Origin: an uncultured Bacteroidota bacterium
GTDB taxonomy: Bacteria; Bacteroidota; Bacteroidia; Flavobacteriales; Flavobacteriaceae
DNA length: 64,000 bases
Reading direction: 5' to 3'
Assembly (NCBI GenBank): GCA_903838055.1
Contig: CAILWV010000013.1
Span: 99,097 to 163,096 of the forward strand
In this document: positions 46,705 through 55,933 of the stretch, in pieces
How positions within the stretch are numbered: position 1 is the first letter of the stretch
How the letters are laid out: the number at the start of each line of letters is the position of its first letter
Notes under the pieces: model-generated
What the model saw: only the letters and a program-made list of their open reading frames with translations
The model's database searches: none
Told to the model about the DNA's origin: nothing
Made by a program: the position numbers and the translations under genes

Positions 46705-47550
46705 ATGTCAAAAAAAACTATCCGAAAATCTACACCTCGTAAAAAAACTTCCAATAAAAAAAAGTCAGTTTTATCTTTAGGAATTATTTTAATTTCTGTT
46801 TTACTTATTGGATTTCTATATGTTGGCTATCATTATCGATATGCCATTCGGTATTATTTAAGTTCCAAATCAAATAGAATTACTAAAGAAGATAAAGTTT
46901 CTAAGGCCCGAATAGTTCAAATATTAAAATCGCATAAAGACCTGACATTTGGTTTTGATGTTTCGCAATTTCAAGGAAATATAAATTGGAAAGAAGTAGA
47001 TTCAGTTGAAAATAAGTTTCCATTACATTTTGTAATTATTCGTGCTTCTGCAGGTTCCAAAAAGAAAGATTCTCGTTTTTCTGAAAATTGGAGGGAAGCA
47101 AAGAAATATAAATTTATTCGTGGCGCATACCATTACTATCGTCCGAATGAAAATTCAATTGAACAAGCAAACAATTTCATCAAAATTGTAAAACTGCGCA
47201 AAGGTGATTTACCACCAGTTTTAGATATTGAAAAACTTCCTAGTAACCAATCCATAGATAATTTGAAGATAGGTTTGAGACGTTGGTTGACATTAGTGGA
47301 TTCTCACTATAAAGTGCGTCCAATTATTTATACGGGCGAGAAATACTACAATGATTTTTTAAAAGACGAGTTTAAAGGTTACACCTTTTGGGTGGCTAAT
47401 TATAATTTTTTTGTAGAAACTATTAAAGACGATTGGTTGTTTTGGCAGTTTACTGATAAAGTTAGAATTAAAGGGATTGATGAAAATGTAGATATTAATA
47501 TTTATAATGGTACCCCACAAATGTTGCAGTATCTTACAATTTCTAATTAA
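46705..47550 (+). CDS. GH25 lysozyme-like membrane-anchored protein
   Basis: This 281-residue protein has a very basic N-terminus (about 22 residues rich in Lys and Arg), one membrane span near 24-43, and a GH25 muramidase domain. The domain has FGFDVSQFQGNINWKEV (first catalytic-face aspartate), HFVIIRASAGS, GAYHYYRPNENSIEQANNFI, PPVLDIEKLP with the D-x-E acids, and WQFTDKVRIKGI near the end. It would act on peptidoglycan from the inner-membrane face in the periplasm, in cell-wall remodelling. The final VDIN block fits the family. It lies 85 bases after pssA. Confidence 0.92.
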   Translation: MSKKTIRKSTPRKKTSNKKKSVLSLGIILISVLLIGFLYVGYHYRYAIRYYLSSKSNRITKEDKVSKARIVQILKSHKDLTFGFDVSQFQGNINWKEVDSVENKFPLHFVIIRASAGSKKKDSRFSENWREAKKYKFIRGAYHYYRPNENSIEQANNFIKIVKLRKGDLPPVLDIEKLPSNQSIDNLKIGLRRWLTLVDSHYKVRPIIYTGEKYYNDFLKDEFKGYTFWVANYNFFVETIKDDWLFWQFTDKVRIKGIDENVDINIYNGTPQMLQYLTISN

Positions 47551-47612
47551 TTATAGATAATATATTGCATATAATTTCTAGCATTTATAAATAGTATTCT
47601 CTCTATAAATTG

Positions 47613-47638
47613 AACTTTAATAATGATGTATTAAAGTT
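47613..47638. promoter_or_regulatory. Perfect 10-bp inverted repeat upstream of the mla operon
   Basis: AACTTTAATA at 47613-47622 and its exact reverse complement TATTAAAGTT at 47629-47638 flank a 6-base loop. It lies in the 198-base gap between the GH25 gene and mlaE, about 110 bases before the mlaE ATG. It could be an operator for a dimeric regulator or an AT-rich terminator for the upstream gene; the T7 run begins about 15 bases further on, too far for a classical terminator. Confidence 0.5.
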
Positions 47639-47748
47639 ACTACTTCTGTTGTGTCATTTTTTTAAATAAAAATATAATACACGTTGTTTATCAAATAAAT
47701 AAGCGTAAATTTATACTATATTATTTTAGTGATAAATAATTTCCAACT

Positions 47749-48531
47749 ATGAACCTTAGTGTTAAAATAGTAGAACCCCTTAGAGCATTCTTACTAGAAG
47801 TTGGAGAACTTTCATATTTCACAGGTAATTTTTTTAAAGTAGTTTTCAAGCGTCCTTTTGAATTCAAAGAATTTTTACGTCAATGTTATTATATAGGTAA
47901 CCGTTCCTTACTATTAGTTGGGGTTACCGGATTTATTATTGGTTTAGTTTTCACCTTACAATCCCGTCCAACTCTTGAACAATTTGGTGCTGCATCCTGG
48001 ATTCCTTCTATGGTAAGTGTATCTATTATTAGAGAAATTGGACCAATAATTACTGCATTAATTTGTGCCGGAAGAATAGGTTCAGGTATTGGTGCTGAAT
48101 TAGGTTCTATGCGGGTTACAGAACAAATTGATGCCATGGAAGTTTCAGGTACAAATCCATTTAAATATTTGGTTGTAACAAGAGTTTTGGCGACAACTTT
48201 AATGTTACCACTTTTAGTTTTTTTTGGTGATGTAATTGGAATTTACGGTTCTTATTTAGTGGAAAATTTAAAGTCAAATGTTTCTATTGTTTTGTACAGC
48301 AATCAGGTAGTACAAATTCTTGAATTTAGTGATGTAATTCCATCTACAATAAAAAGTTTCTTCTTTGGTTTTGCAATTGGAATTGTTGGTTGTTTTAAAG
48401 GGTATTATTGTAAAAAAGGAACAGCAGGTGTTGGTAAAGCAGCTAATTTTGCTGTAGTTTATACTTCTATGTTGCTTTTTATTATAGATTTTGTAGCTGT
48501 TTTTGTAACCAATATTTTTTACGATTTATGA
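47749..48531 (+). CDS. mlaE: MlaE-type phospholipid ABC transporter permease
   Basis: This 260-residue MlaE-family permease has an N-terminal amphipathic region and five hydrophobic segments. It carries LLLVGVTGFIIGLVFTLQSR, the EIGPIITALICAGRIGSGIGAE core and MRVTEQIDAMEVSGTNPFKYLV, the strongest family signatures. It forms the inner-membrane core of the Mla/MCE complex that moves phospholipids between inner and outer membranes, keeping the outer membrane asymmetric. Its stop overlaps mlaF by 4 bases. Confidence 0.95.
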   Translation: MNLSVKIVEPLRAFLLEVGELSYFTGNFFKVVFKRPFEFKEFLRQCYYIGNRSLLLVGVTGFIIGLVFTLQSRPTLEQFGAASWIPSMVSVSIIREIGPIITALICAGRIGSGIGAELGSMRVTEQIDAMEVSGTNPFKYLVVTRVLATTLMLPLLVFFGDVIGIYGSYLVENLKSNVSIVLYSNQVVQILEFSDVIPSTIKSFFFGFAIGIVGCFKGYYCKKGTAGVGKAANFAVVYTSMLLFIIDFVAVFVTNIFYDL

Positions 48532-49277
48532 CTCCGATAACCTACATAAAACCCATTATTGAAATTAATGATTTACATAAAAGTTATGGTAATAATAATG
48601 TTTTAGATGGTTTTAATTTACATTTAAATGAAGGCGAAAATCTTGTAGTTATGGGTAAATCTGGTTCAGGCAAATCTGTAATGATTAAGTGTTTAATAGG
48701 ATTAGAAGAAAAAGATAGTGGTTCAATTTTGATTATGGGAAAAGAGATTAGCGAATTAAATCAAGATGAACTTGATGAAATTCGCACCGAAGTTGGATTT
48801 CTTTTTCAAGGAAGCGCATTATACGATTCTATGTCAGTTCGCGAAAACCTAGAATTTCCATTAAGACGACATACTAAAAAATTTGGCTTTATAGAAGATA
48901 CCACTCCTTTAGTTATTGAAGCATTAGAAAGTGTTGGCTTAGCATCTGCTATAAATTTAATGCCAAACGAGTTGTCAGGAGGAATGAAAAGAAGAATTGC
49001 TCTGGCTAGGACTTTGATATTAAAACCAAAAATTATTCTTTATGACGAACCAACAACAGGTTTAGATCCAATAACTTCTAAAGAAATAATTGAATTAATG
49101 AAATCTATTCAAGAAATTTATAAAACATCATCAATAATAATTACCCACGATATTGATTGTGCTAGAGTAATTTCCAATAGAATGATATTATTGATAGACG
49201 GTATAAATTATATAGAAGGAACTTTTGCAGAACTAGAGGTTTGTGAAGATCCAAAAGTAAAAGCATTTTTTAAATAA
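48528..49277 (+). CDS. mlaF: MlaF-type ABC transporter ATPase
   Basis: This 249-residue ABC ATPase has Walker A GKSGSGKS at 43-50, the Q-loop in FLFQGSALYDSMSVREN, signature LSGGMKRRIALAR from 149 and Walker B LYDEPTTGLD at 171-180. The SALYDSMSVRENLEFPL block is characteristic of MlaF. It powers the MlaE permease. It overlaps mlaE by 4 bases and is 8 bases from mlaD, so the three form one operon. No MlaB or MlaC is nearby, as is usual in Bacteroidota. Confidence 0.95.
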   Translation: MTPITYIKPIIEINDLHKSYGNNNVLDGFNLHLNEGENLVVMGKSGSGKSVMIKCLIGLEEKDSGSILIMGKEISELNQDELDEIRTEVGFLFQGSALYDSMSVRENLEFPLRRHTKKFGFIEDTTPLVIEALESVGLASAINLMPNELSGGMKRRIALARTLILKPKIILYDEPTTGLDPITSKEIIELMKSIQEIYKTSSIIITHDIDCARVISNRMILLIDGINYIEGTFAELEVCEDPKVKAFFK

Positions 49278-49285
49278 ATAGTAAA

Positions 49286-50257
49286 ATGGAAAAATCAACT
49301 AATCAAAAAATCCGACTTGGTATTTTTGTAATTATAGGGACCTTTTTTTTTATTGCTACAATATATTTTATTGGCAATAAGCAAAATATGTTTAATAAAA
49401 CATGTACCATTAATGCTACTTTCAGTAATATAAATGGATTGCAAGCTGGAAATAACATCAGATTTTCGGGAATTACAGTTGGAACCGTAAAAGATATTAT
49501 TATTGAAAACGATAGTACTATTATCGTAAATATGATGATTGAAGAAAAGATATTGCCCTATATAAAAAAGGATGCGATTGCCTCAATTGGAACGGATGGT
49601 TTGGTAGGGAATATGGTAATTAATATTTCTCCCGGAAAAAAATCTAATGAATCGGTTAAAGCAGGTGACCGAATTCTATCAGAAAATAGAATGTTTACGG
49701 ATAAAATATTAAAAACATTAAATTCATCTACTAATAACATTCAAATTATTACAGAAAATTTAGCCAATATTACAAATAATATGAATGACGGTAAGGGAAC
49801 TATCGGAATGCTTCTAAACGATACTATTTTAAGTCAAGATGTTAAGAAAACGGTATATTACTTAAAAATAACTAGTAAAAATGCATCACTATCTATATCT
49901 AATTTGAATTCTATTATTACTTCTTTAAATAATAAAAACAATGTGATTGGAGTGTTAAAAGATTCAACAGTTGCTAGTAATATTAAAAAAACCATAACCA
50001 ATTTAGAAAATTCAAGTGAAAAAATCAATCTAGTTTTAAATAATCTAAACGGAACTGTTACCAATATTAAAGATGGTAAAGGGGCTTTAAATTATTTATC
50101 AAATGATCCTAAATTAGTTAAACAAATAGACTCCACAATGATTAATATTAACCAAGCTAGTGAAAGATTGAATGAAAATCTAGAGGCTTTGAAACATAAT
50201 TTCTTGTTTAGAGGGTATTTTAAAAAACAAGAAAAATTAAAAAAGAGTAGCAAGTGA
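49286..50257 (+). CDS. mlaD: MCE-domain protein, MlaD-like
   Basis: This 323-residue protein has one N-terminal membrane helix (about 11-29), then an MCE domain with TFSNINGLQAGNNIRFSGIT, the VGTVKDI strand and SIGTDGLVGNMVINISPG. The remainder, from about 145, contains repeated long helices with NLANITNNMNDGKGTIGMLL and LNGTVTNIKDGKGALNYLSN, a D-G-K-G repeat. It forms the hexameric periplasmic ring and perhaps a tunnel or needle for lipid transfer. It is convergent with the next gene. Confidence 0.93.
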   Translation: MEKSTNQKIRLGIFVIIGTFFFIATIYFIGNKQNMFNKTCTINATFSNINGLQAGNNIRFSGITVGTVKDIIIENDSTIIVNMMIEEKILPYIKKDAIASIGTDGLVGNMVINISPGKKSNESVKAGDRILSENRMFTDKILKTLNSSTNNIQIITENLANITNNMNDGKGTIGMLLNDTILSQDVKKTVYYLKITSKNASLSISNLNSIITSLNNKNNVIGVLKDSTVASNIKKTITNLENSSEKINLVLNNLNGTVTNIKDGKGALNYLSNDPKLVKQIDSTMININQASERLNENLEALKHNFLFRGYFKKQEKLKKSSK

Positions 50258-50271
50258 TAAATTAAAAAAAC

Positions 50272-51033
50272 TTATTTTTTTTCGTTCATTTTAGTTTTAA
50301 GCACAGTTTTGTATAAAGGCACAAAATAAGAAATTGAATAATTAAATCCCGCACCAAAGTTACCTCCATAGGTTCTGTTAAATCCTGGTATATATAGGTT
50401 GTCAAAATTTTCAGGAAGTTTATTAGTTATTAAATTATTCATTCTAAAACTAAATCCAATATAAAAATTTGAAAACATTTCAGCTTTAACTCCAGCGATA
50501 ACTTCAATCCATTGCGCTGACAAACCATCAAATTTTTCTCCCGATTCTATAGTAGGTTTAGGAAAATAAGTATTGGCATAATATATAGAATAGCTATTTA
50601 AAGTTTGGCTAAATGAACTAGCTCCATAGCGCATTCCAACATATATCATGTTGTTCATGCCTAGCCAATTTTCATATGAATTGTAATCAAAACCAACTTT
50701 TATGTAGGTTCCTTTGGTGGTGAAATTTAATTGATCGTCTTCAACTGTTTTATTTTCGTTTCCAATTTCAGCCGCTAAATAATGTTTTCTTGTAAATTTA
50801 AAATCACCAACTAATTCCAACCCTTTATAATTTTTATCATAAAAAGAACGAGATAATTTGAATAAATCAACGCCAAGACGCAAACCATAGCGCTCGGTTT
50901 TAGGTTTAATACTATCTTTTTTTGTGATAGTTGAATCTTTTTCTACTGTTTTCTGTGCGGTAACTAAAAATGAACACAGAACTAAGAATAAACTAAAAGA
51001 ATATTTGAATGTGGACTTCATTTTCGGTTTCAA
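50272..51033 (-). CDS. DUF6048-like secreted beta-barrel protein
   Basis: This 253-residue protein has a signal peptide near residues 5-26 (SLFLVLCSFLVTAQ) and a strand-rich outer-membrane pattern (YGLRLGVDLFKLSRSFYD, GLELVGDFKFTRKHYLAAE, IEVIAGVKAEMFSNFYIGFS). The family is, as far as I know, confined to Bacteroidota and its function is unknown. Its start overlaps the end of the preceding DUF6452-like gene by 41 bases; an internal ATG at 51021 would leave 29. The pair probably works together in the envelope. Confidence 0.72.
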   Translation of the reverse strand: MKPKMKSTFKYSFSLFLVLCSFLVTAQKTVEKDSTITKKDSIKPKTERYGLRLGVDLFKLSRSFYDKNYKGLELVGDFKFTRKHYLAAEIGNENKTVEDDQLNFTTKGTYIKVGFDYNSYENWLGMNNMIYVGMRYGASSFSQTLNSYSIYYANTYFPKPTIESGEKFDGLSAQWIEVIAGVKAEMFSNFYIGFSFRMNNLITNKLPENFDNLYIPGFNRTYGGNFGAGFNYSISYFVPLYKTVLKTKMNEKK

Positions 51034-51538
51034 GATTTGGTTTTACTATTAAGATGTTTTTAATCCAATTATCAATATCCGCAGTTAAAATATTGGAATT
51101 AGTATTAGTTAAGTTAAATAAATATTTATATCCACAGGCTCTTGAAACATAGACTTCTTTTTTTGTATAATTAAAGGTTACTACATCTGCATTTGCGTTA
51201 AAAGCGCCAAAATTATTAGTTAAAGTATAGGATGTAGTAGTTGCAGATGGATCTAAAGGAAGAAATATTTTATTTGTATTAGTTAAATAACGCAAAGGAT
51301 TTGTACTTGCTAATGTGTTATTAAAAACTATTCCCTCGGTCATGCCATTAGCAACTGCTTTTAAATTAGTTACATTTTTAAAAGTTGGTGTAGCAATTAG
51401 GCTGTCATAAAATTCAATTACTAATCTTGGAGTAGTGGAAGTGCCAGCGTCACAAATGTCGTCCTTCTCGCAGGATGAGAAAGCGAATGCGACTAATAGT
51501 AATAAAAATATTTTTTTCATAAATTTAATATATTCCAT
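50993..51538 (-). CDS. DUF6452-like lipoprotein
   Basis: This 181-residue protein is a predicted lipoprotein; the lipobox is AFAFSSC followed by EKDDICD. An ATG at 51520 gives the neater signal MKKIFLLLLVAFAFSSC, so the true start may be six codons downstream. The body contains TPRLVIEFYDSLIATPTFK and RACGYKYLFNLTNTNSN, typical of the DUF6452 family. Function is unknown. It overlaps the following DUF6048-like gene and lies 37 bases downstream of the rlmD stop on the same strand, so cotranscription with rlmD is possible. Confidence 0.72.
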   Translation of the reverse strand: MEYIKFMKKIFLLLLVAFAFSSCEKDDICDAGTSTTPRLVIEFYDSLIATPTFKNVTNLKAVANGMTEGIVFNNTLASTNPLRYLTNTNKIFLPLDPSATTTSYTLTNNFGAFNANADVVTFNYTKKEVYVSRACGYKYLFNLTNTNSNILTADIDNWIKNILIVKPNLETENEVHIQIFF

Positions 51539-51574
51539 TTTAAATACTAAACACTAATTCCTGAGAACTATTAA

Positions 51575-52990
51575 CTACCGAAGTTCCAAAAGTACAACAT
51601 TTTCAACATGATGCGTTTGTGGAAACATATCTACAGGTCGTACTCGAGTTACTTTGTATTTTTCGTCCATTAAAGCTAAATCTCTTGCTTGAGTAGCGGA
51701 GTTACAACTTACATAAACAATTTTCGGAGCATTAGTTTTTAATAACATTTCAACAACATCCTTGTGCATTCCGTCTCGTGGAGGATCGGTGATAATAACA
51801 TCTGGGGCTCCATGTTGGTTAATAAATTCTTCATTGAATACATTTTTCATATCCCCAACATAAAATTCACAATTGGTAATTTCATTTCGTTTTGCATTCT
51901 CTTTAGCATCTGCAATGGCCTCCGGCACAGCTTCAACACCAATTACTTTCTTTGCTTTTTTAGATACAAATTGAGCAATAGTTCCTGTTCCTGTATATAA
52001 ATCATAAACCACTTCGCTACCTGTTAACCCAGCAAATTCTCTAGTAATTTTGTATAATTCAAAGGCTTGATCCGAATTGGTTTGGTAAAATGATTTGGCG
52101 TTGATGCTGAATTGTAAACCTTCCATTTCTTCTAAAATGTAATCCCTTCCTTTGTATAATTTAATATCTTGATCGTATAAAGTATCGTTTGCCTTGCTAT
52201 TTATTACAAATTGTAAAGATGTTATTTGCGGAAATTTATTATGAATAAAATCCATTAGCAATTCGCGATTTGCTTTATCATTTTCGAAAAATTGAATCAA
52301 CACCATAATTTCACCTGTAGAAGCAGTACGAATCATTAATGTTCGTAATAAACCTTCGTGATTTCTAGCATTAAAAAAAGTCATATTATTAACTACTGCA
52401 AATTCTTTAATGGAATTTCGAATGTCATTAGATGGATCTTCTTGTAAGTGACATTTTTCAATATCTAAAATCTTATCCCACATTCTAGGAATATGAAATC
52501 CTAATGCAGGTTTTTTACTTAAGGTTTGGTCTTCCGATTTAATTTCATTTTCATTTAACCAGCGAGTATCCGAAAACCCAAATTCCATTTTATTTCTATA
52601 AAACAATTGTTTTTCTGACCCTATAATAGGCTCAAATGCAGGTAATTCTATTTTACCAATCCTTTTTAGATTGTTATATACTTCTTGGTTTTTATAAAAT
52701 AATTGTTGCTCGTACTTCATATTCTGCCATTTGCAACCTCCACAAGCCCCAAAATGTTTGCAAACAGGCTCAATTCTATTCTCTGAAAAGGAATGAAATT
52801 TTATTGCCTTTCCCTCATAATAAGATTTGCGTTTTTTTAATGTTTGCACATCTACCACATCTCCAGGTACAACATTTGGAATGAAAATTACTTGTCCTTC
52901 TGGTGCTTTAGCTACCGATACTCCTTTGGCACCAGCGTCTAGTACCGTAACGTTTTCAAAAATAACTTTGTCTGTTTTCTTTTTTCCCAT
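51575..52990 (-). CDS. rlmD: 23S rRNA (uracil-5-)-methyltransferase RlmD-type
   Basis: This 471-residue TrmA/RlmD-family methyltransferase has an N-terminal TRAM domain (GAKGVSVAKAPEGQVIFIPN), an iron-sulfur cluster site formed by Cys77, Cys83 and Cys86 (CKHFGACGGC) plus a later cysteine in EKCHLQED, the SAM fold with VYDLYTGTGTIAQFV, IITDPPRDGMHKDVV, and the catalytic cysteine in IVYVSCNSATQARDL. It makes 5-methyluridine in 23S rRNA, or a related site in tRNA. Housekeeping role is likely. Confidence 0.93.
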   Translation of the reverse strand: MGKKKTDKVIFENVTVLDAGAKGVSVAKAPEGQVIFIPNVVPGDVVDVQTLKKRKSYYEGKAIKFHSFSENRIEPVCKHFGACGGCKWQNMKYEQQLFYKNQEVYNNLKRIGKIELPAFEPIIGSEKQLFYRNKMEFGFSDTRWLNENEIKSEDQTLSKKPALGFHIPRMWDKILDIEKCHLQEDPSNDIRNSIKEFAVVNNMTFFNARNHEGLLRTLMIRTASTGEIMVLIQFFENDKANRELLMDFIHNKFPQITSLQFVINSKANDTLYDQDIKLYKGRDYILEEMEGLQFSINAKSFYQTNSDQAFELYKITREFAGLTGSEVVYDLYTGTGTIAQFVSKKAKKVIGVEAVPEAIADAKENAKRNEITNCEFYVGDMKNVFNEEFINQHGAPDVIITDPPRDGMHKDVVEMLLKTNAPKIVYVSCNSATQARDLALMDEKYKVTRVRPVDMFPQTHHVENVVLLELR

Positions 52991-53100
52991 ATGGCAAAAA
53001 TAAGCGTTTGTATTGTTTTTTGGATTGGCTTTTAGAAAAAAATAAGAAATCTTTTGATGTAATAAAGTTTTCGTAATTAGGAAGAATCAAAAAAATAAAA

Positions 53101-53320
53101 TAAATCCCGTTGGGTGTAATAAATTTATGCTACTTTTTACCACATAGGAGAGTCATAGTTTTATAAAAAAAACAAAAGGCGTTTCACTTAATTAAAGATA
53201 ATCATAGCTATGAGAACCCATAAATTGGGCTTTTTTAATACTTTTTTTTATGATTCTATGCGGTTCATTATATTAATTTATAAATATTTGAACTTTATAT
53301 TAATTGCACCCATCTGGTTT
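53101..53320. repeat. Nested palindromic non-coding element upstream of hsdR
   Basis: The 555-base gap 52991-53545 holds no gene I can support. Its middle contains two nested imperfect inverted repeats. The outer arms are CCCGTTGGGTGTAAT at 53106-53120 and ATTGCACCCATCTGG at 53303-53317, which pair at 12 of 15 positions. The inner arms are near 53141-53158 and 53208-53225, built on CATAGGAGAGTCATAG and CTATGAGAACCCATA. A CCCATAAATTGGG hairpin with T-rich tail (53217-53236) could end transcription. Only one copy is in the window. It resembles a small REP or MITE-like element; that is inferred. Confidence 0.5.
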
Positions 53321-53530
53321 ACTTAATATAAATATTATATTGCCTTCAAGCATTTTTGATAATATTGCTTTAATTGACCTTATTTGTCAAAATGATTACA
53401 GTAATTTGCTTGTTAAAACAATTTTTAACTAAGAATCAATAATCAGGTGTTACTAAAAAGAAAATTCCTATTTTTAACGTTTTATATTTAATGCGCTAAT
53501 GCACTTTATAATAATTAGCATTTCATAATG

Positions 53531-53538
53531 TATTTTTG
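53531..53538 (+). promoter_or_regulatory. Candidate promoter -7 element for hsdR
   Basis: TATTTTTG matches TAnnTTTG but lies only 7 bases before the hsdR ATG. If used, transcription would begin at about the start codon, giving a leaderless mRNA. Chance occurrence in AT-rich DNA is possible. Confidence 0.35.
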
Positions 53539-53545
53539 AAATTAT

Positions 53546-55933
53546 ATGATAAATAAAAAGGGTTTATCTGAAAGAGATATTTGTACAAAATTTATAACTC
53601 CTGCGCTTCAAAAAGCTGGATGGGATTTGCATAAGCAAATATTAGAAGAAGTTTTCTTTACGGATGGTAAAATCTACGTTAGAGGTAAATTAACAGCACG
53701 TGGGGAGCGGAAACGAGCTGATTACATTCTATATTATCAAGACAATCCTATTGGGGTAATTGAAGCAAAAGATAACAACCATTCTCTTAGAGCAGGAATC
53801 CAACAAGCTCTGGGTTATGCAATAACTTTAGATATTCCATGTGTTTTTAGTAGTAATGGGGATGGTTTCCTATTTCATGATAGAACCGTAACAGATGCTA
53901 CAATTGAAACTGAACTAACTATAGATGAATTTCCTTCTCCTGAGGCTTTATGGGATAAATACAAACAATATAAAGGTATCGTTACTCCAAATGGAGAGAA
54001 AATTGCCTTGCAAAAATACTTTTCAGATGGTTCAGGTCGTAAACCTAGATACTACCAACAAATTGCTGTAAACAGGACTGTTGAAGCTATTGCAAATGGG
54101 CAAAACAGAATCATTTTGGTAATGGCAACTGGAACTGGAAAAACCTATACTGCTTTTCAAATTATTCATCGACTTTGGAAAAGTGGAGCTAAAAAAAGAA
54201 TCCTTTTTCTTGCAGATAGAAATGCTTTGATTGACCAAACCAAAAGAGGCGATTTCAAACATTTCAAAGATAAAATGACGGTAGTTAAACACCGAATGAT
54301 TGACAAAAGTTATGAAATATACTTGGCGTTATATCAAGGTTTAACTGGCTCTGATGAAGAAGCCAACGCATACAAACAATTTTCTCCTGATTTTTTTGAT
54401 TTGATTGTTATTGATGAGTGTCATAGGGGAAGTGCCAATGAAGAAAGTGCTTGGAGAGAAATACTAACTTATTTTAACAATGCAACACATATTGGTTTAA
54501 CTGCTACTCCAAGAGAAACTAAAGAAACAAGTAACACCGAATATTTTGGAGAACCTGTTTACACCTATTCTCTAAAACAAGGAATTGATGACGGCTTTCT
54601 AGCTCCGTACAAAGTGATTCGTGTGGCTTTGAATGTAGATTCCGAAGGGTATCGACCACAACAAGGGAAAACCGACAAAGATGGAGTTGAGATTGAAGAC
54701 CGTATCTACAACCGTAAAGATTTTGACAGGAAACTGGTTATTGATGAAAGAACAGACATTATTGCTCAAAAAGTAACGGAATACCTAAAAGGACTAGACC
54801 GCTTTGCAAAAACTATTATTTTCTGTGTTGATATTGACCACGCTGAACGGATGCGAAATGCCATTTCCAGACACAATGCCGATTTGGTTGCTGAAAATTA
54901 CAAATATGTAATGCAAATTACGGGTGATAATGATGAAGGTAAAAGGGAACTAGATAACTTTATCAATCCCGAAGAAAAATATCCTGTTATTGCCACCACT
55001 TCTGAATTAATGACAACTGGTGTTGATGCCCAAACCTGTAAAGTAATTGTATTGGATGCCAATATTAATTCCATGACCAAATTCAAGCAAATTGTGGGGC
55101 GTGGTACCCGAATAAATGAAGAATTTGACAAATTGTATTTTACGATTTTAGATTTCAGAAATGCTACTGATAATTTTGCTGACCCTGCTTTTGATGGAGA
55201 CCCACTTCGGGTGAAACCTATTACTGAAGATGTTGATTTGACTGATATTGAGGAGGAAGAAGAGCAAGATGAAACGCCTATTATAGATGAAGTAACAGGT
55301 GTTGAAATCATTATAGAAAAACCTGCAATTAGAAATCCTGTAGAAGAACCGCAAACAGAATATGTGAATAGACCCAAACAATACATTAACGGTGTTAATG
55401 TTTCTGTTTTAGTTTCCAGAGAGTTGTTTTTTGATTCTAATGGCAAACCAATAACTATAAGCTTAAAAGACCATACCAAAGAAATCATCAAAGGTAAATA
55501 CGCTTCGTTGGAAGACTTTCTTTTGACTTGGAACCATGCAGACAAAAAAGAAGCTATCATAAAAGAATTACAAGAACAAGGCGTTATGGTGGAAGCTCTT
55601 TATGAAGCTGTAGATAAACAAGTAGATTTGTTTGATTTGATTTGCCACGTTGCTTACGACCAACCACCATTAACTAGAAAAGAACGAGCCAATAACGTTA
55701 AGAAACGTAATTATTTTACCAAGTATGGTGACCAAGCTCGAAAAGTTTTGGAAACCTTATTGGATAAATATGCCGATGAAGGCGTTGAAAACATTGAAAG
55801 TATTGAAGTATTAAGGGTGAAACCTTTTGATGAATATGGTTCTCCAATTGAAATTATAAGTCATTTTGGGAATAAGCAACATTATTTGGATGCAGTGAAA
55901 GAATTAGAAACCGAATTATACAAACAAGCATAG
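53546..55933 (+). CDS. hsdR: Type I restriction enzyme R subunit
   Basis: This 795-residue motor-nuclease has an N-terminal PD-(D/E)xK nuclease with Asp59, Glu73 and Lys75 (RADYILYYQDNPIGVIEAKD). It then has an SF2 translocase with PRYYQQIAV (Q-like), Walker A ATGTGKT at 194-200, DECH at 290-293, GLTATPRE at 317-324, ATTSELMTTGVDAQTCK and QIVGRGTRIN (motif VI). The C-terminal region matches the EcoEI-type R domain. It cleaves unmodified DNA after ATP-driven translocation with the HsdM/HsdS complex. The start fits relatives opening ..LSERDICTKFITPAL. It is followed immediately by a small unknown gene. Confidence 0.95.
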   Translation: MINKKGLSERDICTKFITPALQKAGWDLHKQILEEVFFTDGKIYVRGKLTARGERKRADYILYYQDNPIGVIEAKDNNHSLRAGIQQALGYAITLDIPCVFSSNGDGFLFHDRTVTDATIETELTIDEFPSPEALWDKYKQYKGIVTPNGEKIALQKYFSDGSGRKPRYYQQIAVNRTVEAIANGQNRIILVMATGTGKTYTAFQIIHRLWKSGAKKRILFLADRNALIDQTKRGDFKHFKDKMTVVKHRMIDKSYEIYLALYQGLTGSDEEANAYKQFSPDFFDLIVIDECHRGSANEESAWREILTYFNNATHIGLTATPRETKETSNTEYFGEPVYTYSLKQGIDDGFLAPYKVIRVALNVDSEGYRPQQGKTDKDGVEIEDRIYNRKDFDRKLVIDERTDIIAQKVTEYLKGLDRFAKTIIFCVDIDHAERMRNAISRHNADLVAENYKYVMQITGDNDEGKRELDNFINPEEKYPVIATTSELMTTGVDAQTCKVIVLDANINSMTKFKQIVGRGTRINEEFDKLYFTILDFRNATDNFADPAFDGDPLRVKPITEDVDLTDIEEEEEQDETPIIDEVTGVEIIIEKPAIRNPVEEPQTEYVNRPKQYINGVNVSVLVSRELFFDSNGKPITISLKDHTKEIIKGKYASLEDFLLTWNHADKKEAIIKELQEQGVMVEALYEAVDKQVDLFDLICHVAYDQPPLTRKERANNVKKRNYFTKYGDQARKVLETLLDKYADEGVENIESIEVLRVKPFDEYGSPIEIISHFGNKQHYLDAVKELETELYKQA

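Noticed and set aside
48861..49277. Second copy of the Wzt type ATPase
   Set aside because: The signature and neighbours (MlaE and MCE genes) place this ATPase in the Mla system, not in glycan export.
53101..53320. CRISPR array or tRNA in the large intergenic gap
   Set aside because: There are no regularly spaced identical repeats and no cloverleaf; the signals are inverted, not direct, repeats.
54898..55560. 220-residue open frame on the - strand opposite hsdR
   Set aside because: It is a serine-rich shadow of the strongly supported hsdR frame, with no recognisable motifs or start context.
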